From NCBI GenBank assembly GCA_943914405.1, contig CALUBX010000048.1:1-19834 (forward strand): 19,834 nt of DNA, given 5' to 3'. Both the position numbers and the translations under genes were made by a program. The first letter of the stretch is position 1, and each line of letters opens with the position of its first letter. The notes beneath the pieces are model-generated. The model was not told the origin of the DNA, did not search any database, and worked only from the letters and a program-made list of their open reading frames with translations. The DNA comes from an uncultured Hyphomicrobiales bacterium. Lineage in GTDB: Bacteria > Pseudomonadota > Alphaproteobacteria > Rhizobiales > Rhizobiaceae. Below, piece after piece: positions 6,295 to 13,900 of this stretch.

Positions 6295-7368
6295 TTACGC
6301 GACCTTCCGGTTCGGGAGCGGTCCCGACCGAAGGCGCGTGGCCATGGCCATGATGGCGCGCCGCGCCGGCGGCTCCACGCACTTGGCCACAGCCAGGGAT
6401 GCCAGAAGCAGGGTCACAATTAATGCTCCGAGGATGAACCAGCGGTTTTCCGGCGTCCCCAGATGGGCAAACACCGCGTAGCCGATGTTCTGGTGCAGGA
6501 GATAAAGTGGATAGGTCAGGCCTCCGAGCGTCACTGCGAGCGCCGGCCGGATCGGCAGCGAGGGCAGGAGTGCAGCGGCTGCGACCGCCAGCAGCGCGGC
6601 AGGCCCCATCAGCGCCAAGCCAATTTGGCTGCGTCCCATAGCATAGGTCGAGATAAACTCACGCTCCGTCATGAACGGGGTTGCGCAGGCCCAGGCGCCG
6701 GCCGCGACAAGAAGGGCAGCGCCCGTCCAGGAGAAGGATGAGCGCAGCTTGAAGAGAGTGAGCCCGAAGGCGAAATAACCGGAATAGACCGTGATCATCA
6801 GCTTCTCTACCGCGCCGCTTCCGATCACTGTCTGGTTGACAACCGACACCGCAAGCCAGGCCGCGACGATGATGCGCCAGTGCCGCTTGAACAGGCCTGT
6901 CGCGATCATGAGAAAGATCCAGCCGTAGAAGATGATTTCGTAGGCGATGGTCCAGTAGGCGCCATCCAGGAATGGTTGTCCCAGCGCCCGGGAGATGATC
7001 ACGGCATGCGCGGCCCATTGGAGGAAGGTCGGAGGAGCCCCAGTCGGCAGCGGAAGCCATGTCAGTACAACCGCCGTCACCGTGGCGCAGACAACGAAGG
7101 TCGGCCACAGGCGGGCGATACGCCCGGCGGCAAACAGTGTGGCCGGGCGCCCCTCGGCCGACATGGCGATCACGTAGCCGGAAATGCCGAAAAAGACCAG
7201 CAGGCCCGCATCGCCCCATTGCGCAAGGGGAGCCAGTTCCGGGAAGCCGATGCCGCCTCCTTCGCCGGAGATCCGCATCCGGAAGCCATAGTGGAAGAGC
7301 AGGACCATCAGGGCGGAGACGAGCCGCAAAAGGTCGAGGTTGAGAAGCCTGCCCGATCCTTTCACCAT
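6295..7368 (-). CDS. Acyltransferase family 3 (OafA/YrhL-type) membrane protein
   Basis: Inner-membrane O-acyltransferase of 357 residues, of the type that adds acetyl or other acyl groups to surface sugars or periplasmic glycans. The N-terminus NLDLLRLVSALMVLLFHYG carries the family Arg and His of the first membrane helix. Further family marks are VFFGISGYVIAM, a WTIAYEIIFYGW segment matching the usual W-x-x-x-x-E-x-x-F-Y, and the C-terminal YPLYLLHQNIGY. About ten hydrophobic segments span the protein and a basic tail ends it. I place the start at 7368 because GGAGGGAGTGAGGGC lies just before it; an ATG seven codons upstream (7389) has no clear ribosome binding site. It stands alone, convergent with the TerC-family gene and divergent from the MBL gene, so its acceptor is unknown. 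A nodulation-factor or polysaccharide role is not indicated by context. Confidence 0.88.
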   Translation of the reverse strand: MVKGSGRLLNLDLLRLVSALMVLLFHYGFRMRISGEGGGIGFPELAPLAQWGDAGLLVFFGISGYVIAMSAEGRPATLFAAGRIARLWPTFVVCATVTAVVLTWLPLPTGAPPTFLQWAAHAVIISRALGQPFLDGAYWTIAYEIIFYGWIFLMIATGLFKRHWRIIVAAWLAVSVVNQTVIGSGAVEKLMITVYSGYFAFGLTLFKLRSSFSWTGAALLVAAGAWACATPFMTEREFISTYAMGRSQIGLALMGPAALLAVAAAALLPSLPIRPALAVTLGGLTYPLYLLHQNIGYAVFAHLGTPENRWFILGALIVTLLLASLAVAKCVEPPARRAIMAMATRLRSGPLPNRKVA

Positions 7369-7492
7369 GCCCTCACTCCCTCCGCACATGCCGAAACCAC
7401 TTTAGCCGTCGGGCCTTTGCAAAGAGTGAACTGCTAGCATCCGACAGACTCCGGCTTCAGACAGTGCTGCCGGCCATTGCTGGTTCATCCGG

Positions 7493-7521
7493 TTGAACTC
7501 GACGGCCCTTGGTTGTCTACT
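7493..7521 (+). promoter_or_regulatory. Possible sigma-70-type promoter of the MBL-fold gene
   Basis: TTGAAC (7493-7498) and TCTACT (7516-7521) are spaced by 17 bases and each match the consensus at 4 of 6 positions. The site lies 26 bases before the start codon in the divergent intergenic region. Weak hexamers make this a tentative call. Confidence 0.28.
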
Positions 7522-7546
7522 GATAAGGCAAAATGGGAGACATGGA

Positions 7547-8377
7547 ATGTCGCTGTTCATCTGCTGCGCGTGCGGAACCTCGTTTCAGGAGGAAGCCGCG
7601 CCTGCGCATTGCCGGATCTGCGAGGAGGAGCGTCAGTACGTGCCGCCTTCGGGCCAGGCCTGGACGACGCCTGACAGGCTGGCGTCAACGCATCGCAACT
7701 GCTGGCAGCAGCTCGAGCCCGATCTTTTCGCCATCCAGACTGTTCCCGCCTTCGCCATCAACCAGCGGGCGCTTCTTCTGCGCACGCCCTCCGGCAACAT
7801 CCTGTGGGATTGCATCGCCCTTCTGGACGAGGCGACGCGGGAGATCGTGGCCGTGCTGGGCGGCGTGAGCGCCATCGCCATCTCCCATCCGCATTACTAC
7901 ACGACCATGCAGGACTGGGCGGCTGCCTTCGATGCGCCGATCTATCTTCACGCCGCCGATCAGGAGTGGATCTGCCGGCCGTCGGATCATATCCGTTTGT
8001 GGGACGAAGATGCGCTTGCCCTTTCCGCCCATGTGACGCTTGTACATGCCGGTGGGCATTTCGCCGGAGGGACCGTTCTTCACTGGATGGCGGATGACGG
8101 GCAGGGCGTGCTCCTGGCCGGCGACATCGTTCAGGTGACACCGGGCGTTGACCGGGTGTCGTTCATGTGGAGCTACCCCAACATGATTCCCTTAAGCGCC
8201 GCTGAGGTGGCGGATGTCGCCGAACGCCTGTCGCCCTGGCCGATCGAGCGGATTTACGGCGCCTTTGCGGGCCAGAACGTGCGCAGCGGCGGTCAGGATG
8301 TCATTGCCCGCTCCGCGAAAACCTATATCGATCGGATCGGCGGCGCTCCACCCGGTGTGGATAACAGATGGCGCTAG
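7547..8377 (+). CDS. Metallo-beta-lactamase-fold protein with N-terminal zinc-knuckle-like segment
   Basis: Soluble protein of 276 residues, no signal peptide. Residues 6-25 hold CxxC (Cys6, Cys9) and CxxC (Cys22, Cys25), a rubredoxin/zinc-ribbon-like knuckle. The rest is a metallo-beta-lactamase fold: a strand-rich N-terminal half (LLLRTPSGNILWDC), the motif S-H114-P-H116-Y-Y-T, a second metal His region VHAGGH (His167, His171), and LLAGDI with Asp193. The classical H-x-H-x-D-H is thus reduced to H-P-H-Y-Y-T: the Asp and third His of the motif, which hold the second metal and activate water, are Tyr and Thr. It may bind one metal or have a changed reaction; substrate unknown. The start at 7547 is preceded by GGGAG at 7535-7539; a TTG 18 codons upstream is rejected. 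It ends 4 bases from the convergent reductase-like gene. Related proteins are commonly annotated just as MBL-fold hydrolase. Confidence 0.85.
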   Translation: MSLFICCACGTSFQEEAAPAHCRICEEERQYVPPSGQAWTTPDRLASTHRNCWQQLEPDLFAIQTVPAFAINQRALLLRTPSGNILWDCIALLDEATREIVAVLGGVSAIAISHPHYYTTMQDWAAAFDAPIYLHAADQEWICRPSDHIRLWDEDALALSAHVTLVHAGGHFAGGTVLHWMADDGQGVLLAGDIVQVTPGVDRVSFMWSYPNMIPLSAAEVADVAERLSPWPIERIYGAFAGQNVRSGGQDVIARSAKTYIDRIGGAPPGVDNRWR

Positions 8378-8381
8378 TCCC

Positions 8382-9305
8382 TCAGCTTGTCGCCGGCTGT
8401 TTCGCGGCCAGCCGCTCGTTCATCCAGTCGGCGCTTGCCCTTATTCCTCCGAGAGGAAAGACGTGGATGTGCTGGATCAGACTTTGAGGGTGAGTGGCCT
8501 TGTAGTCGGCGATCTCCGTGAGGAGGTCCGTCGGCTCGTAAGGTAGAAGCAGCTTGCTCAGATCCATGGCCCGCTTCTGCAGAACGCTGATCGAGGGGCC
8601 AACGCCGCAACTGATGGCGAACTTCAGAAGCGTCTGGAGCTTGGTCGGCCCGGCAATGCCGAGATGAATCGGCAGCTTCACGCCCGCGGCGGCAATGCGT
8701 TCCGCCCAGGCAATGACCGGCTTTGCGTCAAAAGCGAATTGTGTGGTGATGGCGAGTTTGGCATCCGTGCGCTCCGAATAAAGCTGCTTGAACTTCAAGG
8801 CCTCGTCGACCAGTCGCGTACTGCCGTCGAGGTCGATATCCTTGTTTCCTTCCGGATGGCCCGCCACATGCAGGCGCTTGAACCCGTACCGGTCAAAGAA
8901 ACCGGTTTCGATGAGCTGCATCGAGCTGTGGAAATCGCCGGCCGGGGTCGAGACTCCGCCGCCGAGCAGAAGCGCCTGATCCACGCCTGCCTCGTTGCGA
9001 TAGCGCTTGATCCAGTCTTCCAGCACAGCCGCGCTCGGGATGATTCGCGAGGGAAAATGCGGCATGACGGGAAAGCCGTCCTGGTGAAGACGCCGTGCCG
9101 TCTCCACCATGTCCTCGATCGGCGTACCTTCGATATGAGCAATGTAGACGCGAGTGCCCGCAGGCAGGAGGGACTTGAAGTCATCGATCTTGGCGGCCGT
9201 GCGGGGCATGACCTCGATCGAATAGCCGTCGATCACGCCGCGATAGCGCGCTGCCTCGACGGGTGTTTCTTCAGGCTTGCCCTTGAACAGACCTAACAAT
9301 GCCAT
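8382..9305 (-). CDS. Divergent methylenetetrahydrofolate reductase (MetF)-like protein
   Basis: Cytosolic TIM-barrel protein of 307 residues resembling the flavoenzyme that reduces 5,10-methylene-tetrahydrofolate to 5-methyl-tetrahydrofolate. Family landmarks are the first-strand Glu in IEVMP (Glu31, the position of E. coli Glu28), MPHFPSR at 81-87, and TTQFAFD at 187-193 (E. coli TQFFFD). The strand that ends in RGD in E. coli, whose Asp120 helps folate chemistry, reads LLLGGG here (112-117), so that Asp is missing. The protein is therefore a paralogue rather than the housekeeping MetF; such paralogues in alphaproteobacteria often sit near one-carbon or methylamine/betaine demethylation genes, but none is visible here. 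A strong AGGAGG (complement of 9313-9318) lies 7 bases before the ATG. The upstream leader could form CCGCC/GGCGG (9340-9354). Reaction and cofactor are inferred from the family. Confidence 0.85.
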   Translation of the reverse strand: MALLGLFKGKPEETPVEAARYRGVIDGYSIEVMPRTAAKIDDFKSLLPAGTRVYIAHIEGTPIEDMVETARRLHQDGFPVMPHFPSRIIPSAAVLEDWIKRYRNEAGVDQALLLGGGVSTPAGDFHSSMQLIETGFFDRYGFKRLHVAGHPEGNKDIDLDGSTRLVDEALKFKQLYSERTDAKLAITTQFAFDAKPVIAWAERIAAAGVKLPIHLGIAGPTKLQTLLKFAISCGVGPSISVLQKRAMDLSKLLLPYEPTDLLTEIADYKATHPQSLIQHIHVFPLGGIRASADWMNERLAAKQPATS

Positions 9306-9563
9306 TTCTCATCCTCCTCCCTGCATGGGACGAAACGCTCCGCCAAATCGGCGGGCCGGCCTACCACCCGTTGTTTTTCGCATGCCGGCTCCTCGGATGG
9401 CTTTCTTTGTGCGCCAAGTTTCGGCGTAATTTTCACGTGCCTCCTGTGCTTAAGGTACGGCTGAGACACGAATCTGGATCCCGCCTTTGCAGCGTCGCGT
9501 CAAGGCGGATGGACCGAACGGCCCCGGCAGCCTAGACTGCGTGCTTCGGTTGGGGGACCCACA
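9306..9563. other. Divergent intergenic region, left part: small inverted repeats, no gene
   Basis: No credible coding sequence is seen. It holds the ribosome binding site of the minus-strand reductase-like gene (9313-9318), a small hairpin CCGCC/GGCGG (9340-9344/9350-9354), two copies of GCCGGC (9355-9360, 9384-9389), and a 7-base inverted repeat CCGCCTT/AAGGCGG (9481-9487/9502-9508). Both flanking genes must be driven from here or from the adjoining repeat, but no confident promoter hexamers were found and no known methionine-related riboswitch (SAM-II, SAH) could be matched. Confidence 0.4.
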
Positions 9564-9667
9564 GCGTGTCGTGCAAAAGTGTGCAGCGGTTTTGCGATAG
9601 CGACATGCGATAAAACAAAGACCTAAAGCGTCGGGAGCGAATCTGAAAGATCGCGACACGCTTTAGG
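9564..9667. repeat. Two-hairpin palindromic intergenic element, rhizobial type
   Basis: First hairpin: GCGTGTCG (9564-9571) pairs with CGACATGC (9601-9608; one G-U), and inside it GCAAAA (9573-9578) pairs with TTTTGC (9590-9595). Second hairpin: CCTAAAGCG (9622-9630) pairs with CGCTTTAGG (9659-9667), then GCGA (9637-9640) with TCGC (9651-9654) and TCT with AGA around a 3-base loop. The right arm ends 6 bases before the thiolase AGGAGG. The wording of this segment (GTGCAGCGGTTTTGCGATA, then CTAAAGCG with AATCTGAAAGATCGC) resembles mosaic palindromic repeats common between genes in Rhizobium and Agrobacterium; that identification is from memory. No second copy occurs in this window. Confidence 0.6.
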
Positions 9668-9685
9668 CGACAGAGGAGGAGCGGC

Positions 9686-10855
9686 ATGGCAGAGGCACGC
9701 ATCGTGGGTTGGGCGCATTCCCGATTCGGCAAATCGGAAGCAGCTTCCACTCAGGACCTGATGAACGAGGTGATCAAGCCCGCTCTCGACCACGCGGGCG
9801 TTTCGGTCCGAGACGTGGACGGGATCTTTGTCGGCGTCTTCAACAATGGGTTTTCCAAGCAGGACTTTCAGGCTTCGCTGGTCGCCATGGCCACCGACGG
9901 CTTGGACTACGTGCCCGCGACGCGGCTGGAGAATGCCTGCGCCACCGGTTCGGCCGCCATCTACGCGGCGCTCGACTTCATCGCCGCAGGCCGCGGCCAG
10001 ATCGCGCTCGTCGTCGGGGCAGAAAAGATGACCAGCGTTTCCACCGAAGTCACGGGCGATATCCTGCTCGGCGCGTCCTACCGGGAGGAAGAGGCCGATG
10101 TGGAGGGCGGCTTTGCCGGGATGTTCGGGCGGATTGCCAGCCATTACTTCCAGCGGCATGGCGATCGGTCCGAGGAACTGGCCCTAATCGCTGCCAAGAA
10201 CCACGCCAACGGCCTCTCAAATCCCTACGCGCATATGCAGCGTGACTATTCCTTCGATTTCTGCAACACGGTGTCGGACAAGAATCCTTACGTGGCGGCG
10301 CCCCTGCGGCGGACGGATTGCTCGCTGGTCTCCGATGGCGCAGCGGCACTGGTGATCGCCTCGTCCGAGGCCGCGGCTGGCCTCGCCCGTGCGGTCGCTT
10401 TTCGCGCCCGCGCCCATGTAAACGATATCCTGGCCCTGTCACGCCGCGATCCGATCGCGTTCGAGGGCGCACGGCTTGCCTGGCAGAAAGCTTTGGCAGA
10501 TGGCGGGATCGGGCTTGATGATCTCGATCTCGTGGAGACGCATGACTGTTTCACCATCGCCGAGCTTATCGAATACGAAGCCATGGGGCTTGCCGAGCCG
10601 GGGAAGGGTTACCGCGTCATACGCGAAGGGGTGACGCGCAGGGATGGGCGGCTGCCGGTCAACCCGTCGGGCGGGCTGAAGTCGAAGGGGCATCCGATCG
10701 GCGCGACAGGCGTTTCCATGCATGTCATGGCGGCGATGCAGCTGTGCGGCGACGCGGGCGGCATGCAGATCCCCGACGCCACGATGGCGGGCGTCTTCAA
10801 CATGGGCGGCACCGCCGTCGCCAACTATGTATCCATCCTGGAGCGGGTGCGCTGA
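9686..10855 (+). CDS. Thiolase-superfamily acyl-CoA acyltransferase (SCP2/SCPx-type)
   Basis: Cytosolic enzyme of 389 residues of the thiolase family, which splits 3-ketoacyl-CoA with CoA or condenses acyl-CoAs through an acyl-cysteine. The nucleophile is Cys85 in ENACATGSAA. The second-half signatures are H286-D-C-F (the SCP2-type replacement of the usual NEAF) and GGLKSKGH336-PIGATG, with GGTAVANYVS at the end. Length is typical. An AGGAGG at 9674-9679 lies 6 bases before the ATG. SCP2-type thiolases are often paired with a small DUF35 OB-fold protein or with acyl-CoA dehydrogenases and CoA ligases; none of these is next door, so the pathway (fatty acid, steroid or aromatic side chain) is open. 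A two-hairpin repeat fills its 5' leader, which may affect transcript ends or translation. Confidence 0.9.
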   Translation: MAEARIVGWAHSRFGKSEAASTQDLMNEVIKPALDHAGVSVRDVDGIFVGVFNNGFSKQDFQASLVAMATDGLDYVPATRLENACATGSAAIYAALDFIAAGRGQIALVVGAEKMTSVSTEVTGDILLGASYREEEADVEGGFAGMFGRIASHYFQRHGDRSEELALIAAKNHANGLSNPYAHMQRDYSFDFCNTVSDKNPYVAAPLRRTDCSLVSDGAAALVIASSEAAAGLARAVAFRARAHVNDILALSRRDPIAFEGARLAWQKALADGGIGLDDLDLVETHDCFTIAELIEYEAMGLAEPGKGYRVIREGVTRRDGRLPVNPSGGLKSKGHPIGATGVSMHVMAAMQLCGDAGGMQIPDATMAGVFNMGGTAVANYVSILERVR

Positions 10856-10896
10856 GGTGTGACGCGGCTATTTGACGATCAGATGAAATTGCGGGG

Positions 10897-10920
10897 TTGT
10901 CACGGCTGATTCGTTGACAA
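10897..10920. promoter_or_regulatory. Inverted repeat with a consensus -35 box upstream of the alpha-2-macroglobulin gene
   Basis: TTGTCA (10897-10902) and TGACAA (10915-10920) form a 6-base inverted repeat with a 12-base spacer. The right arm contains a perfect TTGACA (10914-10919), a good -35 hexamer for the plus strand, but no convincing -10 lies 16-18 bases downstream. It may be an operator overlapping the promoter of the alpha-2-macroglobulin/pbpC operon. Confidence 0.35.
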
Positions 10921-10972
10921 GCTTTTGCTTTCATTGGACAAGCAGAGTGCAACGGGAGCCAGGGGGGACCTC

Positions 10973-13900
10973 ATGTCTAGGCGCGCGTTTTTCGGGTTTG
11001 CAGCTCTTGTGCTTGCTGGCGTGATGTTGGGATCACCCCCGCTTCACGCGGCGGACCGCCGGATCGAAACGGCGCCCGATTCCGATTATGCCGGCTTCGA
11101 CCTGCGCACCGTCAAGAATGTCAGCCAGCCCCAGTGCGAGGCCGCTTGCATCGGCGACAACGCCTGCCGCGCCTTCACCTATAATGTGAAAGCCAAGTGG
11201 TGCTTCCTGAAGTCGGATTACAGCCAGCTCAACGCCTTCCCGGGCGCAGTGGCGGGCAGAATCGTCGAGGTGGCGGCGGCGCCCGATATCGGCGCGCCGG
11301 AGAAGCTCTCCTTCCTGTCCGAAGAGCTGCTGCAGCAGGCGCTTGAGCAAAAGGCTGGACTCGAGCTTGGGGACAACCAACAAGGCTATGGCCTTGCCAA
11401 TCTAAAAGCGATCGCCCAGAGCGAGCTGGTTGCCGGCCGGGTCGATACAGCCATCTACAACTACAAGGGCGCGCTCTCTCTCACGCCGGACGATGAGGCG
11501 CTGTGGACCGAGCTTGCCCGCGCCGCCGGCACGGCGAAGGATAATAGCGACTTCGCCACGCAGGCCGTGCTGGCTGCGATCAATGGCTACCAAGCTTCCC
11601 GTACGACGCAAACGCGTGCCGATGCGCTCGCCGTTCTCGGCGCAGCACTTGCCAAGCAGGAAAACTTCCGGCCCGCGCTCAGCGCCTACAAGGCAAGCCT
11701 TGCTCTGGTCTCGGCGCGCACCGTGCAGGCCGCCTATAACGATCTTCGCGAGCGGCAGGGTTTCCGCGTCACGGGCAACACGGTCGATAACGACAGTGCC
11801 GATCCGCGCGCCTGTGTGCAGTTTTCCGAACCCCTGGTGAAGAGCGGCGTCGATTATGCGCCCTTCGTGGTGCTGGACGGGAAGGCGCCCAAGGCCATGG
11901 AGGCCAAGGACAGCCAGATCTGCGTGGAAGGCCTCACCCACGGGCAGCGCTACAAGCTGTCCCTGCGGCGTGGCCTGCCGTCCTCGGTGGATGAGCCCCT
12001 GCTGGTGCAGGTGGATCTCGACCTCTACGTAAAAGACCGCTCGCCCACCGTTCGCTTCACCGGCGACAGCTTCGTCCTGCCGTCCACCGCGCGTCGCGGC
12101 ATTCCGCTCGTCTCGGTCAATACGGAAAAGGCCGATCTCAAGCTCTACCGTGTCGGCGACCGCAACGTAGCCTCGCTGCTCGCCAATTCACAGTTCCTCA
12201 GCCAGATGGACGGCTATACCGCAAGCCAAATCCAGGAGCAGAACGGCGAACTCGTCTGGCAGGGCACGATCGACATCAGCCGCGACCTCAACAAGGACGT
12301 GGTGACGAGCTTTCCGGTGGACGAGGCGCTTCCGCAGCGCAAGCCCGGCGTCTATGTGCTGACGGCAGCGGCCTCCAATGCCGTCACCCAGGAATACGAC
12401 AACCGTGCCACCCAATGGTTCGTGGTGTCCGATATCGGGCTTAGCACCTTTGCCGGAACGGACGGGCTGCATGTGTTTGCGCGCGCGCTCGGCTCCGCCA
12501 AGCCGATGGCCGGCGTGGATCTTCAGCTGATCGCCAAGAACAACGAAATCCTCGGCTCTGCGAGAACGGACGCGGATGGACGCGCGACCTTCACCGCCGG
12601 TCTCATCCGCGGCACGGCGGGCATGGTCCCGGCCGTACTGACGGCGCAGAACAAGGGCCAGGATTACGTCTTCCTCGACATGACCCGCGCCGGCTTCGAT
12701 TTGTCCGACCGCGGCGTGACCGGCCGGCCGGCCCCCGGCGCCATCGATGTCCTGCCCTGGACCGAGCGCGGCATCTACCGCCCGGGCGAAACCGTGCATG
12801 CCACCGCCCTTGCCAGAAACATAGATGCGACGGCCACCCCCAACCTGCCGCTCACCTTCGTCTTCCTGCGGCCGGACGGGGTCGAGGAGCGCCGCTTCGT
12901 CAACAACGGCTCGCTTGGCGGCTATGCGCTGGACCTGCCTCTGCTGGGCACCGCCATGCGCGGCACCTGGACCATGCAGGTCTTCGCCGACCCCAAGGGT
13001 ACCGCACTGGCAGAAAAGACCTTCCTGGTCGATGACTTCGTGCCTGACCGGATCGAATTCGACATGACGAGCGAAGCCAAGGAGATCGAGGTCGGCCGGC
13101 CTGTCTCCGTTTCGGTCGATGGCCGCTTCCTTTATGGCGCGCTGGCAGCCGGACTTGCGCTCGAGGGCGAGATCGCACTGAAGCCGACCCGGGACTCGGC
13201 GGATTTCCCCGGCTATCAGTTCGGACTTGCCGACGAAGAAGAAACGGAGGCGGTGCGCACCACGCTCGACGCCCTCGATCCGACGGACGAGGAGGGCAAG
13301 GCGAACATCGATGCGACGATCGCGGAGGCGCCGTCCACCACCCAGCTTGTGAAGGCGGAGATCACGCTGCGGATGCGCGAAGCCGGCGGCCGTGCCGTCG
13401 AGCGCTCGCTGTCGCTGCCGGTCAAGGCCGATGGCGGCCGCATCGGCATCAAGCCGGAGTTTTCCGGCGACCTCCCGGAAAACGCGGTGGGCACGTTCAA
13501 CGTCATCTATGTGGATCCGGACGGAGCCAAGCAGGTAAAGCCGGGCCTGCTCTGGAAGCTGGTCAAGATCGACCGCGACTTCCAGTGGTACCGGGACGGC
13601 TCCGCCTGGCGCTACGAGCCGGTGACCAAGACCCGCCAGGTCGCCAATGGCAAGGTGGATGCCACGACCGATGGCGGCAAGATCTCCGTGCCCGTGGCCT
13701 GGGGCCAGTATCGGCTGGAGATCGAGACGGCGGAGGCCGGGGGGCCGGAATCGAGCGTCGAGTTCGACGCGGGCTGGTTCGTCACCGCAAGCTCCAGCGA
13801 GACGCCGGATGCGCTGCAGGTCGCGCTGGACAAGCCAAGCTATAAGGTGGGCGAGACGGCCAAGCTCAAGGTTTCGGCCCGCTATGCCGGCGAACTCCTG

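Noticed and set aside
6880..7437. 185-codon plus-strand open frame opposite the acyltransferase gene
   Set aside because: Opposite clear acyltransferase motifs and composed of low-complexity charged residues; a coding shadow.
9306..9450. SAM-II or SAH riboswitch in the minus-strand leader of the MetF-like gene
   Set aside because: A CCGAGGAGCC word resembles the start of the SAH motif, but the matching distal stem and junction sequences are not found.
9623..10159. 178-codon minus-strand open frame opposite the thiolase 5' end
   Set aside because: Covers the conserved thiolase active-site region and the palindromic repeat; no family resemblance.
10925..10972. Upstream TTG start for the alpha-2-macroglobulin
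   Set aside because: It would put 16 polar residues before the signal peptide; the ATG at 10973 has a good ribosome site and begins the signal sequence.
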